From an uncultured Veillonella sp. (GTDB lineage: Bacteria; Bacillota; Negativicutes; Veillonellales; Veillonellaceae), in contig CAAEOZ010000149.1 in NCBI GenBank assembly GCA_900757715.1, positions 1-15,250 of the forward strand: 15,250 nt of DNA. The letters run 5' to 3'. Below are positions 1 through 6,319 of this stretch, piece by piece (position 1 is the first letter of the stretch; each line of letters begins with the position of its first letter). The notes under the pieces were generated by a model, which was not told the origin of the DNA, ran no database searches, and was given only the letters and a program-made list of their open reading frames with translations. Position numbers and translations under genes: made by a program.

Positions 1-32
1 AGATTCAAGTTACACAACAGAAAGAGGGTTAA
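1..32 (+). CDS. pta: Phosphate acetyltransferase, C-terminal tip (partial)
   Basis: An open frame enters from the left edge and stops with TAA at 30-32, giving the tail IQVTQQKEG. This resembles the C-terminal end of Pta proteins (E. coli Pta ends in a similar AIQSAQQQ-like tail, from memory), and pta normally lies directly upstream of ackA. Pta interconverts acetyl-CoA and acetyl phosphate, the substrate of AckA. Only nine codons are visible, so the call rests mainly on context. The ackA ribosome binding site lies inside this tail, which would couple the two genes. Confidence 0.45.
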   Translation, partial: IQVTQQKEG

Positions 33-35
33 TCG

Positions 36-1241
36 ATGAACGTATTAGTAGTTAACTGCGGTAGTTCTTCCTTGAAATATCAATTACTTGATATGACAAC
101 TGAAACAGAATTGGCAAAAGGCCTTTTTGAAAAGATTGGTGATCAAGATGCTATTTTCACTCATAAACGTCCTAATGCAGATAAATTAGAACGCGTTGAG
201 CCAATTTTGAACCATAAAGAAGCGCTTCGCATTTTGCTAGATATTTTAGTTGATGCTGAATTTGGTGTTATCTCTTCCATGGATGAAATCGATGCTGTAG
301 GTCACCGTGTAGTACACGGCGGTGAAAAATTTGCTGACTCCGTATTGATTACACCAGCAGTTATGGAAGCGTTGGAAGAATGTGCTTCTCTTGCACCATT
401 GCATAACCCACCAAACATTCAAGGTATTGAAGCTTGTGAAGCGATTATGCCAAATGTACCTCAAGTTGCTGTATTTGATACTGCATTCCATCAAACTATG
501 CCAAAAGAAGCATATATGTATGCGCTTCCTTACTCTTATTATGAAGATTATGGCATTCGTCGTTATGGCTTCCATGGTACATCCCATAAATATGTAGCAC
601 AACGTTGTGCAGAATTAATGGGTAAACATATGACTGATCTTCGTATCATCACATGTCACTTGGGGAATGGTTCCTCTGTGGCTGCCATTAAAGGTGGTCG
701 CTCCATCGATACTACAATGGGCTTCACTCCATTGTCTGGTTTGATCATGGGTACTCGTACAGGTGATATTGACCCTGCTATCGTTCCATTCTTGATGGAA
801 AAAACAGGTATGACCTATGAAGAAATTGATAGAGTTATGAATAAAGAATCCGGTGTATTAGGGATTTCTGGTGTATCCAATGACTTCCGTGTGATTGAAG
901 AAGCTGCTGCTCATGGCAATAAACGCGCACAATTGGCATTGAATATGTTCCATTACAAAGTTCGTCGTGTAATCGGTGCCTTTGCTGCTGTTATGGGCGG
1001 TGTAGATGCTATCATCTTTACCGCTGGTATTGGTGAAAACGGTATTGGTAACCGCGATGCAATCTGTAATGGTTTGGAATACTTAGGTACTCGTATTGAT
1101 TCTGAACGCAATAATGTTCGTGGTAAAGAACAAGAAATCAGTGCTGATGGCTCTAAAGTTAAAATCTTCGTAATTCCTACAAACGAAGAAATCATGATTG
1201 CTCGTGATACTCAACGTATTACTGCAGCATTGAAAAAATAA
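36..1241 (+). CDS. ackA: Acetate kinase
   Basis: Cytoplasmic acetate kinase, converting acetyl phosphate + ADP to acetate + ATP, the substrate-level phosphorylation step of the Pta-AckA route. The 401 residues match the usual family length. The ASKHA-fold signature NCGSSSLK is at residues 7-14 and the second signature VGHRVVHGGE at 88-97. Active-site residues fall at the same numbers as in the Methanosarcina thermophila enzyme: N7, R91, D148 (FDTAFH), H180 (GFHGTSH), R241 (GTRTGD) and E384 (TNEEI). The start is supported by AAAGAGGG at 21-28, seven bases before ATG. It follows the probable end of pta and is closed by a strong terminator, so it is likely the last gene of its transcript. A lactate- or organic-acid-fermenting anaerobe would depend on it for ATP. 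Confidence 0.97.
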   Translation: MNVLVVNCGSSSLKYQLLDMTTETELAKGLFEKIGDQDAIFTHKRPNADKLERVEPILNHKEALRILLDILVDAEFGVISSMDEIDAVGHRVVHGGEKFADSVLITPAVMEALEECASLAPLHNPPNIQGIEACEAIMPNVPQVAVFDTAFHQTMPKEAYMYALPYSYYEDYGIRRYGFHGTSHKYVAQRCAELMGKHMTDLRIITCHLGNGSSVAAIKGGRSIDTTMGFTPLSGLIMGTRTGDIDPAIVPFLMEKTGMTYEEIDRVMNKESGVLGISGVSNDFRVIEEAAAHGNKRAQLALNMFHYKVRRVIGAFAAVMGGVDAIIFTAGIGENGIGNRDAICNGLEYLGTRIDSERNNVRGKEQEISADGSKVKIFVIPTNEEIMIARDTQRITAALKK

Positions 1242-1279
1242 TATAGTTCGTATCTGAACTGAGTGACTAATAGAGTCAT

Positions 1280-1317
1280 AAAACCCCGCCTATATCTTAG
1301 ATATGGACGGGGTTTTT
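1280..1317 (+). terminator. Intrinsic terminator after ackA
   Basis: The arms ACCCCGCCTATATC and GATATGGACGGGGT pair with one C-A mismatch and one G-U pair around a 3-base loop (TTA). The stem is flanked by A and T runs, with T at 1313-1317. It starts about 40 bases after the ackA stop and separates ackA from the downstream hypothetical gene. The A/T flanks mean it could also work in the reverse direction. Confidence 0.9.
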
Positions 1318-1341
1318 GTAGTTTTTATGCATAGAATATCT

Positions 1342-1347
1342 TATAAT
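1342..1347 (+). promoter_or_regulatory. Candidate -10 box for the hypothetical membrane gene
   Basis: A perfect TATAAT lies 46 bases before the start at 1394, just after the ackA terminator, where a new promoter is needed. No good -35 hexamer sits 16-18 bases upstream, so support is the -10 box and position only. Confidence 0.35.
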
Positions 1348-1393
1348 AGTATGTATAGTTATTAATTAGTGATTTCTTTTAAAGGGGTAAAGC

Positions 1394-2014
1394 ATGACGG
1401 TATTATATGAAGAAAAATCTCAGCGCACCAGAAGTGCAGAGTTATTGGTAGTATTTTTTGTAATTTTATTACTGTGTGCAGCAGTTTATACAACGTATCG
1501 CAGTATTCAATTACATACGATTTTATTAGCTGAGTACTTTATTGAATTTATGGCCATCGTTGTCATGGTTAAACAGGCTGTTAGTCGATATACCTATATT
1601 TTGACAGACACAAAACTCGTCATAGAAGAATCCTCTATTTTCAGAAAACGTCATTTTGAAGTAGATTATGACATGATTGATGGGGTGTTCAAGTTTGAAC
1701 GTGAGTTGTTGACAAATATTAAATACCGCTATAAATATAGAAAATGCTCTACCTCTGATCCGCGTCCTATTTGGTCCCTTGTGTATTCTATTGTAGATGG
1801 AAATAAGATTAAAAATGGCCGTTTGCTGTTGAAAGCAGAGGATAGATTTTTTGAAATTTTAGAAGAACATGTACCTGGTCGTATTCGCGTACCTCAAGCA
1901 GATATCGTATTTTATGCAGCTGTGCGAGCTGATGCGGTGAAACATGGGGAAGATGTACAAGAATATTATGAAAAATTAATTTCTTCTGAAGAAGATAAAG
2001 AAATAACTATTTAA
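1394..2014 (+). CDS. Membrane protein of unknown function with PH-like domain
   Basis: I do not recognise a named family. The 206-residue protein has two hydrophobic segments, about residues 16-35 and 41-63, which would form a membrane hairpin. A soluble C-terminal part of about 140 residues follows. Right after the second helix, YTYILTDTKLVIEESSIF followed by basic residues and a beta-rich stretch resembles the start of bacterial PH-like (bPH2/DUF304-type) domains, which typically follow two membrane helices. The tail is acidic (SSEEDKE). AAAGGGG at 1381-1387 lies six bases before ATG. The gene stands alone between the ackA terminator and the maf leader. The PH-like fold is inferred from pattern only and the function is unknown. 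Confidence 0.7.
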   Translation: MTVLYEEKSQRTRSAELLVVFFVILLLCAAVYTTYRSIQLHTILLAEYFIEFMAIVVMVKQAVSRYTYILTDTKLVIEESSIFRKRHFEVDYDMIDGVFKFERELLTNIKYRYKYRKCSTSDPRPIWSLVYSIVDGNKIKNGRLLLKAEDRFFEILEEHVPGRIRVPQADIVFYAAVRADAVKHGEDVQEYYEKLISSEEDKEITI

Positions 2015-2060
2015 GGGACGGTCAGTTTTAGGGTAATAGGTAGATATAACTTTTGTGCAC

Positions 2061-2091
2061 CAAGAATTTTATGTACAAGAATTTTAATGTA
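2061..2091 (+). repeat. Imperfect 15/16-nt tandem duplication before maf
   Basis: CAAGAATTTTATGTA (2061-2075) is followed at once by CAAGAATTTTAATGTA (2076-2091), differing by one inserted A. The second copy runs into the maf ribosome binding site. Confidence 0.8.
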
Positions 2092-2097
2092 AAGGAG
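2091..2097 (+). promoter_or_regulatory. Ribosome binding site that sets the maf start
   Basis: AAAGGAG ends five bases before ATG at 2103. The alternative GTG at 2097 overlaps the Shine-Dalgarno sequence itself, so ATG 2103 is preferred. Confidence 0.85.
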
Positions 2098-2102
2098 TGT
2101 AT

Positions 2103-2669
2103 ATGGCTGGATTATATTTGGCGAGCCAATCACCACGTAGAACTGAATTATTAACACAGGTCGGGATTGATCATACTGTTGTATCTAGTACTTATGAGGA
2201 ATCTAATGAAGGTTACGACAACCCTATTGAAATGGTGAAAGCCCAAGCATTAGGTAAGGCTCGTTGTGCTGTAGGTGTTCCAGATGGAAGTATTGTGTTA
2301 GGAGCAGATACTATTGTTGTCCTTGATAATAAAGTATTAGGTAAACCTTATGATGAGTCTGATGCACGCCATATGTTGGAGCATTTATCGGGTAGAGCGC
2401 ATTCTGTAATTACTGGAGTCGCGTTACTCATCAAAGGAAAAGAGGTAGTTTTTTACAATGAAACAAAGGTCTATTTTAAACATTTAGCACCTTTTGAAAT
2501 CGAGTCTTATATTGCTAGTGGGGAACCGATGGATAAGGCTGGAGCTTATGGCATCCAAGGAAAAGGCGCACTATGGGTAGATAAAATAGAGGGTTCTTAT
2601 ACTAATGTGGTAGGGTTACCAGTTGAACATGTATACGATGAACTTTGCAAGGCGTTAGGGGCTAAATAA
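2103..2669 (+). CDS. maf: Maf nucleotide pyrophosphatase (probable dTTP/UTP type)
   Basis: Cytoplasmic Maf/HAM1-superfamily house-cleaning enzyme that hydrolyses non-canonical or pyrimidine nucleoside triphosphates to monophosphate and pyrophosphate. The protein has 188 residues from ATG 2103, normal for the family. Visible motifs are the N-terminal LASQSPRR (residues 6-13), the catalytic-base region GADTIV (D69), GKPYD (80-84), the LSGRAHSVITGV segment (96-107) and KAGAYGIQGKGA near 145-156. The YGIQGKG form suits the YhdE-like dTTP/UTP subgroup; that subgroup call is inference. In B. subtilis maf also lies directly before radC and mreBCD, and overexpression there affects septation. The 142-bp gap to radC carries its own promoter signal. 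Confidence 0.94.
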   Translation: MAGLYLASQSPRRTELLTQVGIDHTVVSSTYEESNEGYDNPIEMVKAQALGKARCAVGVPDGSIVLGADTIVVLDNKVLGKPYDESDARHMLEHLSGRAHSVITGVALLIKGKEVVFYNETKVYFKHLAPFEIESYIASGEPMDKAGAYGIQGKGALWVDKIEGSYTNVVGLPVEHVYDELCKALGAK

Positions 2670-2691
2670 CACTAGCGCATCAGATGAATCG

Positions 2692-2700
2692 TGTTATAAT
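2692..2700 (+). promoter_or_regulatory. Extended -10 promoter element upstream of radC
   Basis: TGTTATAAT is a perfect extended -10 (TGnTATAAT). No clear -35 is seen 17 bases upstream, which extended -10 promoters can do without. Transcription would begin around 2706-2708, inside the GTGCT repeat that follows. Confidence 0.5.
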
Positions 2701-2702
2701 TG

Positions 2703-2735
2703 GCTGTGCTGTGCTGTGCTGTGCTGTGCTGTGCT
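2703..2735 (+). repeat. Pentanucleotide microsatellite (GTGCT)6
   Basis: A partial unit GCT (2703-2705) is followed by six perfect GTGCT copies (2706-2735), with no interruption. It lies after the maf stop. In the radC frame a TAA at 2746-2748 separates it from radC, so it is not translated with either gene. It begins three bases after a perfect -10 hexamer. Confidence 0.97.
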
Positions 2736-2800
2736 AAATAAATTTTAAGAGAGTAGATGTGTTTGTTGCTTGATTTACAAATGGTGTTATCTATTTGAAT

Positions 2801-2806
2801 GGAGAG
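2801..2806 (+). promoter_or_regulatory. Ribosome binding site that sets the radC start
   Basis: GGAGAG ends five bases before ATG 2812. The longer frame could begin at TTG 2770, but that codon has no Shine-Dalgarno sequence and would add 14 unrelated residues. Confidence 0.8.
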
Positions 2807-2811
2807 ATTCT

Positions 2812-3510
2812 ATGGAAGTACCAACAGTAAGTGTAAAAGATATGTTACCATTCCAGCGACCTCGAGAAAAATTTCTCGCCTTAGGTCCATCACATATGGC
2901 GATGGAGGAGTTGTTGGCTATTTTATTACGCACAGGGGTAAAGGGGCAATCTGCGATTTCTTTGGCAAGTGATATCGTACAATCCTTTGATGATGGTGTT
3001 TATGGTCTTAACCGAATGACCGTAGATAATCTGATCAAAATCAAGGGTATTGGTAGAGATAAAGCAGTGACGCTATGTGCAGCACTTGAAATGGGTAGGC
3101 GATTAGGGGAGTTAAAGATTAAAGAGACTTATGAAGATTTTTCGCAACCTTTTGTAATAGCTCAATATGTGATGGAGCGACTGCGTCACGAAGATGTGGA
3201 ACATGTGTGGGCGGCCATGCTAACATCTCGAAATAAACTTATTCAGTTGGAACATATCTCTAATGGTGGATTAGTATCAAGTCTTGTAGAGCAAAGAGCA
3301 GTATTTAAAAAAGCTATAGCATGCAATGCGGCGGCTATTATTCTGATTCATAACCACCCGTCAGGCGATAGTAGACCAAGTGATGAAGATATACGGCTAA
3401 CGAAAATGTTTGTTAGTGCTGGCCAATTTATGGGGATTCCTGTACTCGATCATATCGTTATAGGGGATAATGAATTTACGAGCCTCAGCGAAATTGGCAA
3501 ATTGAGTTGA
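2812..3510 (+). CDS. radC: RadC family JAB/MPN-domain protein
   Basis: The protein has 232 residues from ATG 2812. A helix-hairpin-helix-like segment (LIKIKGIGRDKAVTLCAALE, about residues 75-94) precedes a C-terminal JAB1/MPN metalloprotease-like domain. The metal-binding motif H-x-H-x7-S-x2-D is intact as HNHPSGDSRPSDED, with H180, H182, S190 and D193. RadC was first linked to DNA repair but that role is not accepted, and its biochemical activity remains unclear. The gene occupies the same place between maf and mreB in B. subtilis. It probably starts its own transcript from the extended -10 upstream, next to a variable-looking repeat. The stop codon lies inside the first unit of a 16-nt repeat. 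Confidence 0.93.
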   Translation: MEVPTVSVKDMLPFQRPREKFLALGPSHMAMEELLAILLRTGVKGQSAISLASDIVQSFDDGVYGLNRMTVDNLIKIKGIGRDKAVTLCAALEMGRRLGELKIKETYEDFSQPFVIAQYVMERLRHEDVEHVWAAMLTSRNKLIQLEHISNGGLVSSLVEQRAVFKKAIACNAAAIILIHNHPSGDSRPSDEDIRLTKMFVSAGQFMGIPVLDHIVIGDNEFTSLSEIGKLS

Positions 3511-3570
3511 ATAGAATTTAAGTTGGATAGAAAATAAATTGAACATAAAATAAACTGAATAGGATTAACA
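3507..3570 (+). repeat. Degenerate 16-nt tandem repeat, four units
   Basis: Four abutting 16-base units: TTGAATAGAATTTAAG (3507-3522), TTGGATAGAAAATAAA (3523-3538), TTGAACATAAAATAAA (3539-3554) and CTGAATAGGATTAACA (3555-3570). The shared core is TGAATAgaAAaTAAa. The array starts at the radC stop codon and ends where the inverted-repeat element begins. Confidence 0.7.
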
Positions 3571-3654
3571 AAAAGCACTTGTTTTGATAGGAATTCTCCT
3601 TTGCTGGATATTAGTAAAGGGATGGTGATATATCATTTTTAATGAGTGCTTTTT
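3570..3654 (+). other. 85-nt inverted-repeat / structured RNA element ending in a U run
   Basis: The outer arms 3570-3583 and 3641-3654 (AAAAAGCACTTGTT / AATGAGTGCTTTTT) form 14 pairs including two G-U. Inside, TGATA (3585-3589) can pair with TATCA (3631-3635), and 3597-3606 pairs with 3612-3621 (10 pairs, three G-U) around the loop GATAT. TGATATATCA (3626-3635) is also a perfect palindrome on its own. The outer stem ends in TTTTT, so the element could be a long terminator of the maf-radC unit, a regulatory RNA, or a remnant small inverted-repeat element. I recognise no known riboswitch consensus. Confidence 0.6.
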
Positions 3655-3669
3655 ACTATTTTATATGAG

Positions 3670-3711
3670 ACTTTATGGATGAAGTTATAAACACTTTATG
3701 GATGAAGTTAT
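3670..3711 (+). repeat. 19-bp direct repeat upstream of mreB
   Basis: ACTTTATGGATGAAGTTAT occurs perfectly at 3670-3688 and 3693-3711, a 23-bp centre-to-centre distance with a 4-bp spacer. It lies about 100 bp before the candidate mreB promoter. It could be a pair of regulator sites or a simple duplication. Confidence 0.85.
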
Positions 3712-3724
3712 GTAATTTTTATGT

Positions 3725-3856
3725 ATGACTTATGAGTACAGGAATTATGCATTATCAGTGCTTTTAACAGAAGGAAAGGTACTGATATCAATGGAAAAAG
3801 TCGCGTTATATATGGTAAAATGGAATGATGATGTAATGAAGGAGAAATTACTATGA
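3725..3856 (+). CDS. Possible small ORF overlapping the mreB start
   Basis: An open frame of 43 codons begins at ATG 3725. An internal ATG at 3791 would give 21 codons and has AAGGAAAGG at 3771-3779, with a rather long 11-base spacing. Its TGA (3854-3856) overlaps the mreB ATG (3853-3855) in an ATGA junction typical of translational coupling. Against it: ATG 3725 has no ribosome binding site, the product resembles no known protein, and the candidate mreB promoter lies inside the frame. Low confidence. Confidence 0.2.
   Translation: MTYEYRNYALSVLLTEGKVLISMEKVALYMVKWNDDVMKEKLL
3813..3821 (+). promoter_or_regulatory. Candidate extended -10 promoter for the mreB operon
   Basis: TGGTAAAAT fits TGn + TAAAAT and would start transcription near 3829, leaving a 5' leader of about 25 bases that contains the AAGGAG Shine-Dalgarno (3839-3844). 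No convincing -35 box is present. It lies downstream of the inverted-repeat element, so the operon may be transcribed independently of radC. Confidence 0.4.
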
Positions 3857-4890
3857 GTTCCATTTTACCTACTCTAGGAAAAGATGTAAGTATAGATATT
3901 GGTTCCATACAAACGCGCCTCATGGGGGGGACGCGAGGGACTGTTATAAGCGAACCATCGATTATAGCAACTGATACAAAACAAGAAAAAGTAGTAGCCG
4001 TTGGTGATGAAGCGGCGCGCCTCGTATTACGCATGCCCGATATGTGGCGTCCGTTAACGCCTTTAAAGGATGGATTTATAGTTGACTATCGCGTTATGCA
4101 TACTATGCTTAGCTACTTTCTTAATAAGGTATCTAATGCATTGCGTCGAGCTCGCGTTGTCGTAGGGGTTCCTTGTGGGATGACCGATGTTGAGCAACGA
4201 GCCATGATGGATGCTGTTATTCAAGCTGGTGCTAGAGAGGTATTTCTTATCGAACGACCTGTGGCGGCTGCTATTGGTTGTGGTGTGCCTATCTTTGAAG
4301 CGCAAGGATCTATGGTCATTGATATCGGCGGTGGCACTATTGATATGGGGATTGTTTCTTTAGGTGGTATCGTGGATAGCAAAACAATTCGTTTTGGTGG
4401 TTCTGATATTAATAATGCCTTATTGCGCTATGTGCGTGAGTGTTTTGGCATTATCGTATCTGATGAAACTATAATAGATATTAAGCATACATTAGGAACA
4501 GCTGTCGCTCCTTTAGAGGATGCAGAGTATGCCTTTCAAGGGCGCGATATGATGAACGGCTTAGGTAGACGTTGTGTGATTCATCAATCTGAAGTGTACC
4601 AAGTTATAAATGAATGTTTGATAGGGCTCTTGGATGAGGTTAAGCAAATGATTCGTGCTACTGCACCAGAAATCGTGGCTGATATTATGCAACATGGCAT
4701 ATGGCTTACTGGCGGTACAGCAAGACTATCTGGTTTAGCGGACCGGATTGGTACTGAATTAGGGGTACCTGTTCATGTTCCTGAAGCACCTGAAACAAAA
4801 GTTGTGGTAGGCCTTAATGGGGCCTCATCTGATTTAGTGAGCTTATCGCGTTTTATTGTAAATTCTAAGAATAGAAAGGGCCGAGATTAG
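3853..4890 (+). CDS. mreB: Rod-shape-determining actin homologue MreB (divergent)
   Basis: Bacterial actin that forms membrane-bound filaments and organises the cell-wall elongation complex. The 345-residue length and order of motifs are those of MreB: phosphate-1 loop DIGSIQT (residues 15-21, usually DLGTANT), KDGFIVDY (72-79), VVGVPCGMTDVEQRA (103-117), phosphate-2 loop DIGGGTID (157-164) and adenosine-site LTGGTARL (285-292). LIERPVAAAIG (132-142) has Arg135 where MreB proteins have Glu before Pro; in Caulobacter MreB that Glu (E140, from memory) helps activate the hydrolytic water. The conserved Thr of GGGT (T162) is kept. AAGGAG at 3839-3844 supports ATG 3853. It heads an operon with mreC one base downstream. 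It could be an MreB paralogue rather than the only copy. Confidence 0.93.
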   Translation: MSSILPTLGKDVSIDIGSIQTRLMGGTRGTVISEPSIIATDTKQEKVVAVGDEAARLVLRMPDMWRPLTPLKDGFIVDYRVMHTMLSYFLNKVSNALRRARVVVGVPCGMTDVEQRAMMDAVIQAGAREVFLIERPVAAAIGCGVPIFEAQGSMVIDIGGGTIDMGIVSLGGIVDSKTIRFGGSDINNALLRYVRECFGIIVSDETIIDIKHTLGTAVAPLEDAEYAFQGRDMMNGLGRRCVIHQSEVYQVINECLIGLLDEVKQMIRATAPEIVADIMQHGIWLTGGTARLSGLADRIGTELGVPVHVPEAPETKVVVGLNGASSDLVSLSRFIVNSKNRKGRD

Positions 4891-4891
4891 C

Positions 4892-5809
4892 ATGATACAG
4901 TCAGATAAAAAGTTAATTATCATCGTTGTCATTGGTTGTATCCTAATGGCATTGCTCGGCTTTGCGTGGAAGCAACGGACTAGTATTCCCTTTGTTACGG
5001 TTACCCTCGAAGGAATTACAACGCCTTTCGCTTATGGGTCAGCCCGTTTATTAGAGGGCGTTCAAACTAGCTTTACAGTACTTAATAATGCTATCTTTTC
5101 TACTATTGAAAGTGAAGAGGAAGTTGCTCGTAAGGCTGCATTGGAACAAAAGGTAGTTAACTACGATGAAGTAGTGGCAGAGAATATTCGTCTTCGTCAG
5201 CTTTTAAACTATAAAAGTAGCCATCCAGAATTCTCCATGACCTTAGCGGGTATCATTACAAAGGATTACGGTACTTGGACAAATACTTTCACCATTGATA
5301 AAGGGAGTGAAGAAGGTATGGCAGTCAATATGGCTGTTGTGGTACCTAGTGGTGTCGTTGGTTTTATTACAGATGTGTATCCGCATTCTGCTCGCGTTCA
5401 AACCATTCTTGATCCGCGTAGCGCAATAGGTATCCTTGTACAACGACCTGAATCTCGTTTGTCTGGCGTTGTAAAAGGTAATGGAAATACACCTCGTACA
5501 CCTTCTATGGTAAATATTGCTCGCGATGGGGACGTATTGGTAGGGGATAAGTTGATTACCTCCGGTTATGGTGGTATTTATCCAAAAGGTTTACCTGTTG
5601 GCAACGTGCAATCTATCGAAAATGATTCGGAAGGATTTGTTAAAAATGCGGTAGTCACACCGAGTGTAGATTTTTATCGTTTAGAAGAAGTTTTTGTGCT
5701 TACCTCGTCTTCTCTAAGTGCACCACAAAAACCAGAACTTGAACCTAAACTTGTACCTCAAACACAACGAGATCAAGTAGAGGGGGCAAAGGGGGCCGTT
5801 AAACAATGA
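4892..5809 (+). CDS. mreC: Rod-shape-determining protein MreC
   Basis: Bitopic membrane protein linking cytoplasmic MreB to periplasmic PBP2/RodA; MreC is known to activate PBP2. The 305 residues show a short cytoplasmic N-terminus, one transmembrane helix (about 8-26), a coiled coil rich in Glu/Leu (about 74-107, ending IRLRQLLNYK) and the paired beta-barrel MreC domain (about 115-272), with the typical GVVGFITDV, ILDPRSAIGILVQ and LITSGYGGIYPKGLPVG segments. A Pro/Gln/Lys-rich tail of about 30 residues follows and is probably disordered. ATG lies one base after the mreB stop, and its end overlaps mreD by four bases, so all three are translationally coupled. Confidence 0.95.
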   Translation: MIQSDKKLIIIVVIGCILMALLGFAWKQRTSIPFVTVTLEGITTPFAYGSARLLEGVQTSFTVLNNAIFSTIESEEEVARKAALEQKVVNYDEVVAENIRLRQLLNYKSSHPEFSMTLAGIITKDYGTWTNTFTIDKGSEEGMAVNMAVVVPSGVVGFITDVYPHSARVQTILDPRSAIGILVQRPESRLSGVVKGNGNTPRTPSMVNIARDGDVLVGDKLITSGYGGIYPKGLPVGNVQSIENDSEGFVKNAVVTPSVDFYRLEEVFVLTSSSLSAPQKPELEPKLVPQTQRDQVEGAKGAVKQ

Positions 5810-6300
5810 TGCGTCTAGCTTTAGCTCTCTGTGGATTTTTAATATATTTTATACAAGCGCAATTATTGCCTACTATTTTCCATACAAATTGGTTACCAAA
5901 CTTAATTTTGACAATAATTGTTATGATTACTTTATTTAAAGGTCGTCGTATGGGGTTGATATCTGCTGTTCTTGGAGGTATCGTACACGATGTATTGATA
6001 TCTAACTTTTTTGGGCTCCATCTATTCCCTTACGTAATTGTGGTATACCTATTATCTGCCGTAAAGCATCGTATCTATGAAGAACGCTGGTATTGGTCTA
6101 GCGGTATAGTAGCTATTTGTACATTGCTAGATGGCATTATTCGTAGCTTTATGATATTAGCTAGTGGTGGCGATTTGCACTTTGGCCTATACTTGTGGCA
6201 TATGGTATTACCTGTGATGTTCTGGAATGGCTTGTTAGGCGCTATTGTACATGGTTTGTTATGGCGCAAGAATGATGAACAAGAAGGTTATATTTGGTAA
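5806..6300 (+). CDS. mreD: Rod-shape-determining membrane protein MreD
   Basis: Small polytopic membrane partner of MreC. The 164 residues are strongly hydrophobic with about five helices (roughly 4-20, 31-46, 49-86 as a hairpin, 94-119 and 128-153). The segment MGLISAVLGGIVHDVLISNFFGLHLFPY contains the family's conserved G-x-x-x-D-x-x-x-x-x-x-G-L pattern. ATG 5806 overlaps the mreC stop as ATGA; a second ATG at 5809 is equally possible and changes the length by one residue. Together with mreB and mreC it makes the canonical triad. Its exact biochemical role in the family is unsettled. Confidence 0.93.
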   Translation: MMRLALALCGFLIYFIQAQLLPTIFHTNWLPNLILTIIVMITLFKGRRMGLISAVLGGIVHDVLISNFFGLHLFPYVIVVYLLSAVKHRIYEERWYWSSGIVAICTLLDGIIRSFMILASGGDLHFGLYLWHMVLPVMFWNGLLGAIVHGLLWRKNDEQEGYIW

Positions 6301-6319
6301 GAATTAAGGGGGTGAAGGA

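Noticed and set aside
246..602. Minus-strand open frame opposite ackA
   Set aside because: It lies wholly inside acetate kinase, whose active-site residues are all present. The translation is unlike a protein family and has no ribosome binding site.
1263..1278. TGACT...AGTCA inverted repeat after ackA
   Set aside because: A 5-bp arm with a short spacer just before the real terminator; too small to call a site.
2703..2735. Coding phase variation by the GTGCT repeat
   Set aside because: The repeat is after the maf stop, and TAA at 2746-2748 separates it from radC in frame, so copy-number change cannot shift either protein. Only an effect on transcription or the leader remains possible.
3507..3711. 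CRISPR array in the radC-mreB spacer
   Set aside because: The repeats are short, degenerate, directly abutting or only two copies. There are no spacers of uniform length and no cas genes.
3676..3729. Short open frame through the 19-bp direct repeat
   Set aside because: Seventeen codons, no ribosome binding site and an artefact of the repeated ATGGATGAAG; no support as a gene.
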